DNA of 64,000 nt, taken from positions 18,789-82,788 of the forward strand of contig CAUYLG010070467.1 in assembly GCA_963573385.1 (NCBI GenBank), given 5' to 3'. The notes under the pieces were generated by a model that searched no databases, was not told the origin of the DNA, and worked only from the letters and a program-made list of their open reading frames with translations. Shown here piece after piece: positions 51,641 to 63,703 of the stretch. Every line of letters starts with the position of its first letter. The stretch's first letter is position 1. The DNA is from Cacajao melanocephalus. Its lineage: Eukaryota; Chordata; Mammalia; Primates; Pitheciidae. The translations under genes were made by a program, and so were the position numbers.

Positions 51641-54039
51641 CAAAAGTAGTTATTCATTACAGGATAGACATATTGCCATTGCTAGTTTCTGTATTTACAA
51701 AATATAAGGAATAAAATGTGCATAACAGAAAACCTTAAAGAAATGGGAGTCTAAAGAGGAGTGTCAGTCAATTCTAGAGAATTAAAATTGTTTCTCAATT
51801 CTAAAATATATAGCAGAGACCATGAGCCTTAGCAGATTATTTACATATGTATTACAGAGGCATTACAGTTTTTCATGCATTTGCTTTTTTCATTATGCTT
51901 CAAACTTTTCAGGGAAGGAAACTTTCCTAGACTAACTGTGAATCTCCATCAAGGTTTCACAGAAGGAGAATGCTTAATTAATAATTCTATTAAATTAAAT
52001 TGATATTTTGGCTATCTACTATTCATTTTCACTATTTATAAAATCGTTTCTTAACATTACAGTGACTGGGGTGTGAATACATTTGAGTTTCAAGAGCAAA
52101 TGTTGAAAAAGTATACCCTTCCCCAAACTAAAGCTCTTGATGAAAGCTCTGAACACAAGGTGACATAATGGTACAAGGACTGCTGGAAACGAACAACCAC
52201 TTATATTCAACAGTAGTATTAGCAAATTTCTGACAAATGTTAATCTATGGGATTTGGAAATGAGAAATATAAATTCTGGGAACTGTTGAGAATTTCTGAA
52301 ATCACAATTTATATTGTATTTGTGTTAAAATTTAAAGAAATCAGAGCTTACAGCATATAAACATTAAAATATGCCAGAAAACATTATTGGCTTATATGTT
52401 AATAAATAGCATTAAACTTCCTAACAAGGTTTAAAAGCACTACCCAGGATCATGTGCTGGATTGTTATAGACTTATTTTGCTTCCAAATCCTATTTATTG
52501 GGGTAGCCTTTATATCATTTGTGTAAAATTTTCTATTTACACAAACTAGTATTTATTTTTGTTCTAAGATTGACTTACTATTAACAGTTGACAGGCCCTA
52601 AAATACACAGTGATAACATAGTAACAGCTACCAGTGAGACACACTGATTAGAATAGATCATGACTGAATCTCTACTTCAAGTTCTTGGAAATGGAAATGC
52701 TGACCTTAACCTGTAGCTTTGCATGTCAGCATTCTCTGCTCTTACTTTCAGTTTGACTTAGATTCCTTTGAACTAATAGTATCTCTAATGTTGGTGGTTC
52801 AGATTTACTTTTCAAAGAACTACAATAAATTTTTTTTTTCTGATTTCTTGACTGATTTTTTACTTGAGATTTACAGAATCATACAAATTTTTCAACAAAT
52901 GCCAAATAGGATTTTCCTAATGAAAACACTAAATAACCATCTGGGTATTAAGCTCAATATTTTTCAATTATGCAACATAATTTAGATAAGTAATAAGTTT
53001 CCTTTCAAATAACATTATGTTAATATTTTGAAAATATTTTAATAATTATTTTTCAGAAATATGGACACCTCCATTGACGTATCTAAAAATATAAAATCAT
53101 TTCGGATCTACAGATGAATAGCTCTTCTCTTTTTTATCTCTTTCTCTTTTTTCCATTAAAAATAATACAAGGTACAATAAGACTTTGGAGTTTTTAAGAT
53201 ACTTTGTTTCTATGCTTTACACATAGGAAATTTCTAATGTGTCTGACTAGTCTTTATCTTTTCTCTTAAACAGTATCATATCCCAGTTTATTGGCTTTTA
53301 AAAATAAATTATTGTATACACATAGTTTTAGCAGCTTAAATTGAAAAAGAATATTGCATTCATGCAGCAATTTTAATGAGAGACAGACTTTCACATTTTA
53401 AAGCAGGTTATCTGAATATTACTTTCTGTATGTGGCTTTTGGTCACCTAATATTGGCTAGACCTTAATTTTTGCCAAAAGTAAATAAGTTGGAATGAATT
53501 TTAAGCCAAGTACCCTTCTAAAATAAGTTGAATTAACTAATGATTAAAAATAAATGGCTAAGTTTTATCTATGCTTCTTATAAAATGTTTGCCTTAGAAT
53601 TTCTTATGCATGTCAATACATATATCTTTCAGGATATGAGACAAGCTATTTAAGCCAGAGATTTTGAAAGATGTATAATATATTCAATATGGAATCCTCC
53701 AACTCAAGCTTGATGCTTTTAATGAAATATGATTATACCATCAATGATACTAATTATTGTTCTATTGTAAAAAGAGAAAAATTGAATCATGGGTTTGGAG
53801 CTGGGAGATCTGAGATTTCAATCAGGTTAACCACTATATTCTCAAATCAATTATGAAAAATTTATGAAAATTCATAGTCATAGAGGACTTTACAAAATAA
53901 TGAAGGTGATTTCTCACGAACTCTAAAGAGAAAGTCCCATGAATATGTTCAATAAACATGGAGACGATAATTCAACAGCCTTATTGAATTATATTCCTAA
54001 GTGCTCGTGAGATGCTAACATGAGTAGATTGATTGAAGA
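51641..54039. other. Unassigned AT-rich unique sequence
   Basis: About 2.4 kb with no clear repeat or gene. A MIR-like scrap may lie at 53,790-53,830. Confidence 0.45.
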
Positions 54040-54210
54040 TGAATAGGATTGATCAGGGAAAACTTCGCCGAAGAGATGAGATCAAAGGTAGTGCTTTCAA
54101 GGCCCACAAGACCATAAATGTGCAGAGAGATGGTAAAGGTCAAGAAATATAGATGCATGGAAGTGAGAAACATAAAGAGAGGAATATCAAAACTCTGGCT
54201 AAAACTGAGT
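54040..54210 (-). repeat. L2-like fragment, antisense
   Basis: 'gatcagggaaaacttcgccg' followed by 'aagagatgagatcaaag' and 'tgtgcagagagatggtaaag' resembles the L2 3' half in reverse complement. Confidence 0.35.
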
Positions 54211-54902
54211 CTTTCAATAGAGATTTTTTTTTTGTTTAGTAATATTAAAGTCTGTGTTGGATTGGGAGTGGTATTTAGTTTTTGATCTTGAAATGCACCC
54301 TAAGTAGATTAAAGTTAGGCTTCATAATCATCATTATCCTCCAGGAACTTTCAGGAATAAAAAACAAATAATATTAAAAGTCAAACTATGTGGATTATGG
54401 GTGAAATTTTAATATGTAAAAGTTTTGAGAAAGAATTATAAATAACTGTGACCAACAATGGTAATTACATCCATTTTCTTAAAAGTTAAAATCATTTTAT
54501 GAGGATTATAATTTACTAAAAGTAAATGCTTAAATAAAACCAAATAAATTTAAGTGTTATTCATTTGAGCATCAAATGAGGTGGTGATGTGAGTAGCCAA
54601 ATACTCATATTTATCAAAATCAGAGAAATGTCCAGGAGTAGATAGATAACCGAAAGACATTCTTAAGGCAGCAACAGTAACAACAGATGCCACGAGGCAT
54701 CAGATAAAACACAGAATTTTTGTTTTCTTTTTTTCTGCTCATGTCATCTACGGCCATAAAAAATAAATAGGGTTGTAATTATGCAACTTGCTGATAGACT
54801 TATTTTAAATGGAATTTAATTGTTTATGTCAAGTTTTTCACTCTACTAGCACAAAAGTGGGATTTTTATTACTTCTCATTGGCAGTGAACTTGGTAATGT
54901 AT
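54211..54902. other. Unassigned AT-rich unique sequence
   Basis: No repeat or gene recognised. Confidence 0.45.
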
Positions 54903-54914
54903 AAGAAAGCACAC

Positions 54915-55334
54915 TATAAAAAAATGATGGGTTTGTGGTCCTTTGTAAGGACATGGATGAATCTGGAAACCATCATTCTCAGCAAAATGACACAAGAACA
55001 GAAAATCAAACACCACATGTTCTCACTCATAGGCAGGTGTTGAACAATGAGAACACAGGGACACAGGGAGGGGAGCATCGCACACTGGGGTCTGTTGTTG
55101 GGGGGGGGCAAGGGAGGGACAGCGGGAGGAGTGGGGAGGTCAGGGAGGGATAACATGGGGAGAAATGCTAGATGTAGGTGATGGGGGATGGAGGCAGCAA
55201 ATCACATTGCCCTGTGTGTATCTGTGCAACAATCCTGCATGATCTGCACATGTACCCCAGAACCTAAAGTACAATAAAAAAAAAAAAAAACGTGCAATGG
55301 CACAATCATAAAAAAAATAAAAAATAAAAAAAAA
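54915..55334 (+). mobile_element. L1 3' end, sense, with short 3' transduction
   Basis: A 5'-truncated L1 beginning near 'ataaaaaaatgatgggtttg' and running through the G-rich 3' UTR stretch to 'gcacatgtaccccagaacct' and a first A-tail (55,276-55,290). A 19-bp non-L1 segment (55,291-55,309) and a second A-rich tail (55,310-55,334) follow. The 12-bp direct repeat aagaaagcacac lies at 54,903-54,914 and 55,335-55,346. It therefore encloses both tails and shows that everything between was inserted together. Confidence 0.95.
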
Positions 55335-55349
55335 AAGAAAGCACACAAA

Positions 55350-57203
55350 TCGAATACTGTTGGTATATCTTCTCTTTTTTTCAATTTGTCATTTTATTAG
55401 TAGCCTCAGTGTAGTAATGAAGAGTAGCACTGATTTACCCTACAAGGCTTGGTCAGTACGCAAGTAAAGATAAATGCTTTATGTGCTAATTTTTATACCA
55501 TTACCCAGAATTCTTTCTCAGCTCTCAACTACTTCTTGTTATGGTTAGCATCTATGTTATTGCTAAGTAATGGAGTGTCTTTCATTTTGTAAAAAGCACT
55601 TTACAAATTAAGAAACTGGCATCACAAAGAACATTTTGAGGATTTAAATATCTTCAGGCATAAGAAGCTTGTCTGCTCTGAGATACAGGGGCAGAGAATA
55701 TGATCATAATTAAAATAATTTTGCCTTGTTTCAGTAGTACCGAAAATTCTATAGTTCAAGAGAAGTTATGTGCAGTACAGGAGATTAAAACTAGTTGGCA
55801 AAGATTTTACTTGAAATAGAAATTGAGAATGTCTTCTGTGAAATTCTCTCATTATATATTATACAGCATAACGGCCTTTAATTTAATTACATCCCTCAGA
55901 ACACAGTATGTTTACTTATTCCTGCAGAATCGCAGTTAAAGGAGAACCATGTGACTTCTAAGGCAACAGAATTCATGTGTGGCTTACTCTTATTCCTCTA
56001 GTTCTATGTACATTTTGCACATCAGTCTACCAAGGCTTTGTATTTTTATTAAAAGCAAACAAACAAATAAAAACTAAGTGACTTATTTATTCTCTCTTTC
56101 AACAAATATTTAAGTAGGGCCTACATAGAAAGTAAATAGAGAGCTTGGTTTATGTCTTCAATAAAGTTAAAATGTAGATAGGATATCAACATATGCAAAG
56201 TATTATTTGAAAGAATATGTTTTAAATGGAAGTAAAGTAGAGCAAGATCATAATAAGGTATTTTATTTGGTTGGTTGTTTGGCTTGTTGCAGGAGGATCA
56301 ATTGCTAAAGGAATTTAATTTCCTCAAGAAAGAGAACTCATGGGAGGAGTCCTGTAAGGCATCATGGCTGACTATTTTCCAAGGAAGACAGGTAATGTTT
56401 GGTGCAGGTCATGGGGGAGTAGATAATCAACTTATTTTGGTTGACAGTCTAAAGAAGAACCCAAAAGATCCTTGGAAGAAGGAGGGACAGGACAAGAGAA
56501 CAAGTAGGGGTTGGGGGAAAACTCTAAATTCCAATCATGCTACAGGTTGGCAGTAAGGACTGCTCTTAAAGATGCTGAAGCAAAAATAGAGAAATGAGTC
56601 CAGAATACATGTCAGAATGTTCGCGACCAAATTAAACTGATTAGGCTTTTTTCCTGAAAGTCACAATAGGAAATAGGAAATCTATCTGATTGGTCTTTCC
56701 AGTTACCCAAATGATCCTAAGAGAATTAGGAGCCCTGATTTCTGAAATCACGCTGGAGTGCCACCCCTGAGTTATAGGGGAGGAGACCATATGTATCTGT
56801 AAGTGCCGCAAAGGTTTAAAAAGGGGCTTTCTGTGTGGGTGAGAGCATTCACATTAAGGCTCACGTGGGAAAAGGTACTTAAAATTGTTCTTGTTGTACA
56901 GGTTTTAAATGAACAGATTGACAGCTTATATTCTAGCAAAGGTGCCCCTTCAACTTAACTTAGAACACTCCACAATCACCGAGCTTCTTAAGAGAATTAC
57001 ATTGTCAAATCTTCTCAGAAGATCCTTTATTGTTATGAGTCTTTTAGGTACATTAACCTTTGCAGAAAATGTGGTAGAAGTGATTCTCAGAATTTCTAAT
57101 ATATATGTCTCTCAACTATAACAGTCTAACTTTTTAAGCTGTGTCTTCCTCCTGATATAACAACCACAAGCAGTTCCTGATGAAATATCTCTGTATTATA
57201 TTT
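55350..57203. other. Unassigned unique sequence
   Basis: No confident repeat. A weak MIR-like scrap may lie at 55,590-55,650. The 93-codon plus-strand frame 56,275-56,556 has no recognisable domain. A GC-richer patch at 56,700-56,860 is unassigned. Confidence 0.45.
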
Positions 57204-57204
57204 T

Positions 57205-57325
57205 ATTGGTCTCGAACTACTAAGGCTATTATATTATATTGGTCTCGAACTACTGAACACAGGTGATCCACCCACCTCAATCTCCCAAAGCGCTGGGATT
57301 ACAGGCATGAGCCACTGTGCCCGGC
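57205..57325 (-). mobile_element. Alu fragment, antisense, with internal tandem duplication
   Basis: Only the Alu 5' third is present in reverse complement: 'ggtctcgaactact', then 'aggtgatccacccacctcaa', 'ggattacaggcatgagccac' and 'tgtgcccggcc'. The first 17 bp of the Alu part is duplicated at 57205-57221 and 57238-57254. Confidence 0.9.
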
Positions 57326-57344
57326 CTTAATTACTTTATTTATA

Positions 57345-57425
57345 TATATATTCACCAAATCATTACTCAGGGCCTCATTTTTGCCAAGCACTGCACTAGG
57401 TCTGTGAATAGAACAATGAAAAAGT
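57345..57425 (-). repeat. L2-like scrap, antisense
   Basis: 'tttgccaagcactgcactag' followed by 'gtctgtgaatagaacaatga' resembles L2 3' text in reverse complement. It lies between the Alu fragment and an L1. Confidence 0.4.
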
Positions 57426-57429
57426 ATGG

Positions 57430-57722
57430 TTATTTATTTAGTTTTATTGCACATATTTATGGGGTACATTGTGAAATTTTGATACTTATGTATGTGTGGG
57501 TAAATGTATATATGCACATTGTGGAATAATTAAATCAAATAGTTAACATATCCATCAGCTCACCCACTTATCTTTTTCTTGTGATGAGAACATTTGAAAT
57601 ATACAATACATTATTGTTTACTATAGTTATCATGCTATTCAGTATATCTCTAAAACTTTCTACTTGTGTCTATAACTTTGTACCCTGTGACCAACACCTC
57701 CCCTTTCCTCATCCCCAACTCC
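57430..57722 (-). mobile_element. L1 3' end, antisense (older type)
   Basis: The reverse-complement 3' UTR of an L1MA/MB-like element: 'cacatatttatggggtacat', 'aacatatccatcagctcacc', 'ttgtttactatagttatcat' and 'ccctgtgaccaacacctccc'. Confidence 0.85.
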
Positions 57723-57724
57723 CT

Positions 57725-58664
57725 AAATAAAAGGGATGAGGCTGCCTGAGATGGGGCATGAAGACAGGACTTTAGGAATAATAGGCTGACAACATTGAGG
57801 CTGAATATTACCTCTTTCATTGTGTTTTGATAATGTGATCAGTTTTTTAGTGCTGTACATAACTGCTATACAAGCATAAGCTGTGTTTTGCCTGACATAA
57901 GTATCGGTCATGATGGGAAGTTTCATTATTTGTCTTACACCACAGAATTCTGATATTGGTCCAGAGACACATCAAAATAATCACTCATTTTTATCATTTA
58001 AAAAAATGTCATAAATTTAGGTAAACTCTTGAATTTAATTGAGATTTTTGGTGTATTCATTGGTAAAATTGGAAGAACAATAAAATTTAATTAATAGGGA
58101 AACATAAACATAATGTTGAACTTGCATGAAATCAAAATTTGCTAAACTTAGCAAAAGCATCCCAAAATACCTTTTGAAAACAGGATACAGAGAAAGAATG
58201 ACTCATGGAGTTCATCTTAGAGTCATAGGAGTGGAATTTTTACCAAAGAATTATTCAAAACTATTGCTATAAAAACGTAGCAAAAGCTAAACTCAAGCCA
58301 AAGACATAGAAAATGGTATTATTGCTTATTATAAGTAATTTTTTTGGTAAATGGATTTAAACTAATTAATCATATTTAATATCTGGAATATAGCCAATGA
58401 AAATAGTCCCCCTTTATAATTTGAATATATATAAATCAGAATGTGTTATAGATCTCAAGGGAAATCTGCAATATTTGCAAAAGCACAATTGTTCATAATA
58501 AAATGTATACTTAAGATAGAACAAATGGTATAAACCAATCTACAAATTACCACAAACTAACTTTTATGTGCATATATATACCAAATTTAGCAAATGTGTG
58601 TGCCGAACCATCATTTATTTACAATGTCAAGAATTGACCTGAGATCTGCAATATAAGGTACCAT
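57725..58664. other. Unassigned AT-rich unique sequence
   Basis: No repeat or gene recognised. Confidence 0.45.
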
Positions 58665-58829
58665 GATAACAGCTCAGAGTAACATTTTACATTTATTGCA
58701 TTTTTACTGTACCAGTCACCTGGTTAGGCATGGTATGTCACTTTATCCTTACAGCAACCTCATGAGCTAGGTACAAAACTCATTATAAAAATAATTTAAA
58801 TTAGGGTTTTCAGATGTTAAGAGACTTGC
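58665..58829 (-). repeat. MIR SINE, antisense, 3' part
   Basis: 'cacctggttaggcatggtat', then 'cttacagcaacctcatgagc' and 'cagatgttaagagacttgc', match MIR in reverse complement. It ends at the solo LTR, which inserted into it. Confidence 0.7.
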
Positions 58830-59172
58830 TGTATTAGTTCATTCTTATGCGGCTATGAAGAAATACCCAAGACTGGGTAATTTACAAAGAAGAGGTTTAA
58901 CTGACTCACAGTTATGTCTGGCTGAGGAGGCATCAGGAAACTTACAATCATGGCAGAAGGAACCTCTTCACAGGGCGGCAGGAGACAGACTGTGTGCAAG
59001 CAGGAAAAATGTCAAAGACTTATAAACCATCAGATCTCCTGAGACTCACTCATAATCATGAGAACAGCATGGAGGAAGCCACTCCAATGATTCATGGCCT
59101 TGACATGTGGAAATTATGGGGATTACAATTCAAGGTGAAATTTGGGTGGAGACACAGAGCCAAACCATATCA
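58830..59172 (-). mobile_element. Solo MaLR LTR (MST/THE1-type), antisense
   Basis: Runs from 'tgtattagttcattcttatg' to 'gccaaaccatatca' with the expected internal blocks 'acccaagactgggtaattta' and 'tcatggcagaaggaacctct' in reverse complement. It is flanked by an exact 5-bp target duplication, cttgc at 58,825-58,829 and 59,173-59,177. The 343-bp unit has TG/CA ends and no internal sequence, so it arose by LTR-LTR recombination. Confidence 0.97.
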
Positions 59173-59177
59173 CTTGC

Positions 59178-59836
59178 TTAAAAATACTTAAATGGAAAAT
59201 ATAAGAGCCTTGACTGAAATTCACTTCTCTATGACTCCAATTCTATGACTCCAGTTCTCTATGATACAATGAAGTGGAGTGATAGAGAAATGAATTTCAG
59301 TCCCTTCTTATGATTTAGTCATATACACTAAAAGTATAAACAGACATTGACTTCATTCATTTAAAATAAACACCAGTGAAGAATAATTTTTATACAATGT
59401 ATATAAAATTTTTATATATGTATATATTCTTTAATATTATACACATGCATACATGTATTCTTTAATTTTTCTGTAAGTTATTTGACAGTAATCTAGTTGT
59501 CTTGATGAAATTTTCACTTTCTTTTGTTATTTGTCCCCCATATTCAAAATATAATGTTTATATTTTTAAGAAATAATAATTTTGGTCAAAGTGAAACTTG
59601 GAAAACTGAAATTTGGGTTTATGTACAATATTGCAAATACATGTCTCATCTTGTCAAAATAATATATGTTTCATGACAATACAAAAAAGCAACATATTTT
59701 AATCATGTCAATATATTTCAATATATTAAAGGTGTCCTGTGTATCTATAATTCTCACATCTACAAATATTTAGATTCTCTGAAACATAAATTTTGAGTCG
59801 TGTTTCTTCTTTATTTACAACTGAAAATGTTTCCAC
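59178..59836. other. Unassigned AT-rich sequence with hairpin
   Basis: No repeat family recognised. It contains the 21-bp stem at 59,212-59,232 and 59,282-59,302 and a TA-rich patch near 59,400-59,450. Confidence 0.45.
59212..59302. repeat. Inverted repeat (21-bp stem, 49-nt loop)
   Basis: 59,212-59,232 and 59,282-59,302 are reverse complements at 20 of 21 positions. The loop holds short direct repeats of 'ctatgactcca' type. Confidence 0.9.
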
Positions 59837-59847
59837 TACAATTTCTT

Positions 59848-60315
59848 TGTCATTATTATTATTATTTTACCTTAAGTTCTGGGGTACATGTGCAGAACAT
59901 GCAGGTTTGTTACATAGGTTTACATGTGCCATGATGGTTTGCTACACTCATCAACCCATCATGTACATTAGGTATTTCTCTTAATGCTGTCCCTCTCCCA
60001 GACCCCTAGACCCTGACAGGCCCTACTGTGTGATATTCCCCTCCATGTGTCCAAGTGTTCTCACTGTTCAATTCCTACTTACGAGTGAGAATACGTGGTG
60101 TTTGGTTTTCTGTTCTTGTGTTAGTTTGCTGACAATGATGGTTTCCAGCTTCATCCATGTCCCCAGAAGGACATGAATTCATCTGTTTTTTATGGCTGCA
60201 TAGTATTCCATGATGTATATGTACCACATTTTCTTTATCCAGTCCATCATTGATGGGTATTTGGGTTGGCTCCAAATCTTTGCTATTGTGAACAGTGCCT
60301 CAATAAACATACATG
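59848..60315 (-). mobile_element. L1 3' end, antisense (primate L1PA-like)
   Basis: Begins with an ATT-rich reversed tail, then 'ctggggtacatgtgcagaac', 'tttggttttctgttcttgtg', 'ggctgcatagtattccatga' and 'tatttgggttggctccaaat', and ends truncated near 'caataaacatacatg'. An exact 11-bp target duplication tacaatttctt flanks it (59,837-59,847 and 60,316-60,326). Confidence 0.97.
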
Positions 60316-60326
60316 TACAATTTCTT

Positions 60327-62314
60327 ACACTGTGAAATTGTTTTAGAGATGTAAGCATGGAAATAGTTGACTTCCTTATTGAAAAGAAGGTTTCTTATTT
60401 ATAAAATGGATACCATCTCCCTCTTTCATAAGACAGTTAATCTCATGGGCTCTTATTTCTTTGTACACATTTCTTTTTGTTAGATTGTTTTAATGATACT
60501 TTAAGTCCACATCTATTAATTGCTCACTTTCCAAGGCATATACATATACACTCATAAGAACATCAAGACTAAGATTGTTGAAACCTAAAGATATTTTTAT
60601 CTTCTTAGTACAGCTTTGTTTGATTTATGTCCATCCAAAAAATATTTTGAATACAAGTAAATGTTTTCCTCTAACATTAGACAGGTAAGACTCTCTCAAT
60701 GTAGGATGCTAAATATCTTGTGATAGAGAAGGAAAAAGAAAGACATAATTCAGGTTGTTAGAGTGCATAAATATAACTTTGACTTAAATATGAGATTAAG
60801 AACATTAAGAAAATTAAGAGCAAGAAATTAGAGATCACTCAATCATATATTTTGACACCTGATGGGTTTTTTTGAAATTAATATGTTACTTGCTACCATC
60901 TAACCAGGCATAAATTTCCATCTTTCTAGCTCTACTTTTGCCCAAAACCTGAATTCTTTATTATTAAAGGCTTGCTCTTCTTTAACATTTCTTGATAAGC
61001 AATCAACATTTTAGAGAATATCTTTATATTACATAGTGTAAGTGCCGAGAAAAGGAAAGAATCAAGTGAGAAGCTACAAAGCAACGTTTAAAAAAAAAAA
61101 AACTGGCATTGTCTCTTTTCCAAAATGCATATTTCCAATCAATCAGTTCAAACTATAAATTGAACAATGTACTTTCTTCCTCTCTCCAAATTGGAGACAA
61201 GAAGCGACTTTTAGAAGAATCTGAGTAAACAGGAAACTATAGTCTTCTCTTACAAGTCAAGGAAGCAGTTATTAAGAACATATGGATAAACATGAAGTCA
61301 AATCTTATTCTCTTCAAAGGAGCACGATTTGAAAGTAAATGATTCCCTGCTTAATAATGTGAAGGACTAATTCCGTAGAAGACCTGTATACTGGCAAACC
61401 ATGGGGCAATTAGGAAAATAGTCCTCTCATTCTTAGAAAGTTTGGATGGGACTGTGTCTCAGAATTAATGTCTGTTATTATCCTGGAAGAAATAAACGCA
61501 TGTGTTAGAGCTGAAGGATGTAGGTGTGTGTCTTATTTAAGTTAACTGAGAAACAGAGAGCCATATTTGTATGTCTGCAACTATTCCAACGAAGTAACAA
61601 AGAGCATAGACTTGGGAATGTTTAGTGGAAGAAAGATCATAGACCTGGGAACGTCTGGCCCTGGGAATGTCCAATGGACTGGTCTGTGGGCCACCCAGAA
61701 TTTCTTCCTGGAACTCTAGATATATTTTATTGCTTTGATACATTGAATGTGGAAAAAAAAAGATTGCCTGGGAAGTAGGGATGAATTTGGAACTCATACA
61801 AACCACCTAAGTAGTTAGGTTTTCTTAAAAGTTGTCTGGAGATTGTACATTTAAAGTTTGGAGAAAGAGGACAATTTTTACAGATAGGCAACAACTCTCA
61901 GTAGGATATTAAATTTAGAAACTGAAGACACATAAGAGGAAATCTCTTTAGAAGACTACTCTAGAGAGGACTTATCTCCTTAGGTATTTTCCCTTTGGTC
62001 TATGTAAAGAAACTTATTTAGCGTATAGTTCTAAATTTTATGCCCCATGTTCATTAACTACTCTATTGCTTATTCAAGTTTTATGTCCTACTTATATAAA
62101 AGGAAAGATGCATAAGAGAATAAAGACATAATTGAAAGAATCATAGCATATTGATACCTTTACTACTCTTTGTTCAGCAGAAGCATCATTCAAGTGACTG
62201 TACCATGTCTAATACCTTCAGTTGTTCGCTGTTACCAAAGTTAGTGTCAATCATGTTAGAGATGGGAAGACCTGAGAAAACTCATGACAGTGAGGTGGAG
62301 ATAGACAAGGAAGA
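60327..62314. other. Unassigned unique sequence
   Basis: About 2 kb with no repeat family or gene recognised. The phrase 'catagacttgggaatg' and two related variants recur imperfectly at 61,606-61,680. An A-run lies at about 61,089-61,101. Confidence 0.45.
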
Positions 62315-62506
62315 AATGTTAAAAATGCTTTTTCAAAATGTATTACAGGACATGATAGGGCCTGTAAAAACTGCTTCATTCCCCTGAATCTTTTCTTTTT
62401 GCCATCTGTCAAAGAGGAATAAAATGGGTGTTTTGCTTTGCTCCTGGTCTTACAAATATGAAGTAATGTATCAGAAAAAGTTCTATAAATGAGGATAAGC
62501 CCTATA
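62315..62506 (+). repeat. Inverted duplication, left arm (192 bp)
   Basis: The reverse complement of this segment occurs at 63,509-63,703. Reading base by base I find two substitutions (in 'agggcctg' and 'ttctataaat') and one 3-bp indel over about 192 bp, or about 99% identity. It belongs to no repeat family I recognise. The flanking sequence here is ordinary unique DNA, so this is the likely source copy. Confidence 0.95.
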
Positions 62507-63480
62507 AATAGGCATAATTATGAAAGATAAATACATAATCAATGGCAGAATTGCTTAATTATAGACTTAATAGAAGGCTCTTTGATGTTAAATGATTTAC
62601 TGCTGGAAGCACAGTGCCACCTAAAGACTTCATACCAAAACTGTAGGGGAGCAACAATAATTGTTTTTGATTTTTTGGTGGTTTTTTTTCTTTCTTTTCT
62701 GCTGTCTATGTTGTGTCAACATATGTGGATATTATATTGGCAATATTCCGTCACAAAGTGCCCTGTACTGGTTCCAGGACTGAATTCAGTTTAGAATGTA
62801 AATCTCTAATCAAAGAGTTAAGAGATTTTTTTTAAGACCTAAAAGAAAATGTGACCAGGAAACAGAACATACATGGCATTTATTTAATGACTAACATTAC
62901 ACTGCTTTCTAAATGTAACAAGAATGACATTTTCAGGAAGCTTAGGCAATTGCATCCTTTCTAATTCAATGTACATATTCTATACCAAGAAAAACATAGA
63001 ACAATATATTTAAACACATGCCGGAAAGAAAGGAAATAGAACAGACTGATTTAATATATTAAGAAATGGCTTCAGGTCTTTCACTAATACTCACAAAGGA
63101 TCAAAACAGATCATGTCCTTATAGGTAAGAAGTGATAAAAATGGGTAATATAAATATCAGTCTTTCTATAAACATGGATGACATAAGATAATAAATGCAA
63201 CACAGGTATTATGGCTAAAAATAGAAAAACAACTAGAGACATATAATTACAAAAATCACTTCCTGAAATTTTGTTTACCTCCTTAAGTGTTTCTACTTTT
63301 ATTAAGCCCTTAAATGATACAGTTTCATTTATGGTCCCGCATGTTCTGAATAACTTTACCCTATAAAAGCAGAAAAAACAGATACGCTATTAGACTAACA
63401 TCTACAGGTTAATGGAAGTTAATTTCAAAAATCAAAATTAATCCTTCAAAAATCAAAAAAAAATGGGTGCCTAGGTTTAC
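62507..63480. other. Spacer between inverted arms, unassigned
   Basis: About 1 kb of AT-rich unique DNA with no repeat or gene recognised. Confidence 0.5.
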
Positions 63481-63484
63481 CTTC

Positions 63485-63508
63485 TGTGTGTGTGTATATA
63501 TGTATACA
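63485..63508. repeat. (TG)n/(TA)n tract left of the right arm
   Basis: tgtgtgtgtgtata followed by tatgtatacata borders the inverted copy on its left. The same kind of sequence borders it on the right. Confidence 0.9.
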
Positions 63509-63703
63509 TATAGGGCTTATCCTCATTTACAGAACTTTTTCTGATACATTACTTCATGTTATTTGTAAGACCAGGAGCAAAGCAAAACACCCATTTTATT
63601 CCTCTTTGACAGATGGCAAAAAGAAAAGATTCAGGGGAATGAAGCAGTTTTTACAGACCCTATCATGTCCTGTAATACATTTTGAAAAAGCATTTTTAAC
63701 ATT
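63509..63703 (-). repeat. Inverted duplication, right arm (195 bp)
   Basis: Reverse complement of 62,315-62,506, about 99% identical. It interrupts a TG/TA-rich tract: alternating TG/TA sequence ends at 63,508 and resumes at 63,704. It is therefore the likely inserted copy. Confidence 0.95.
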
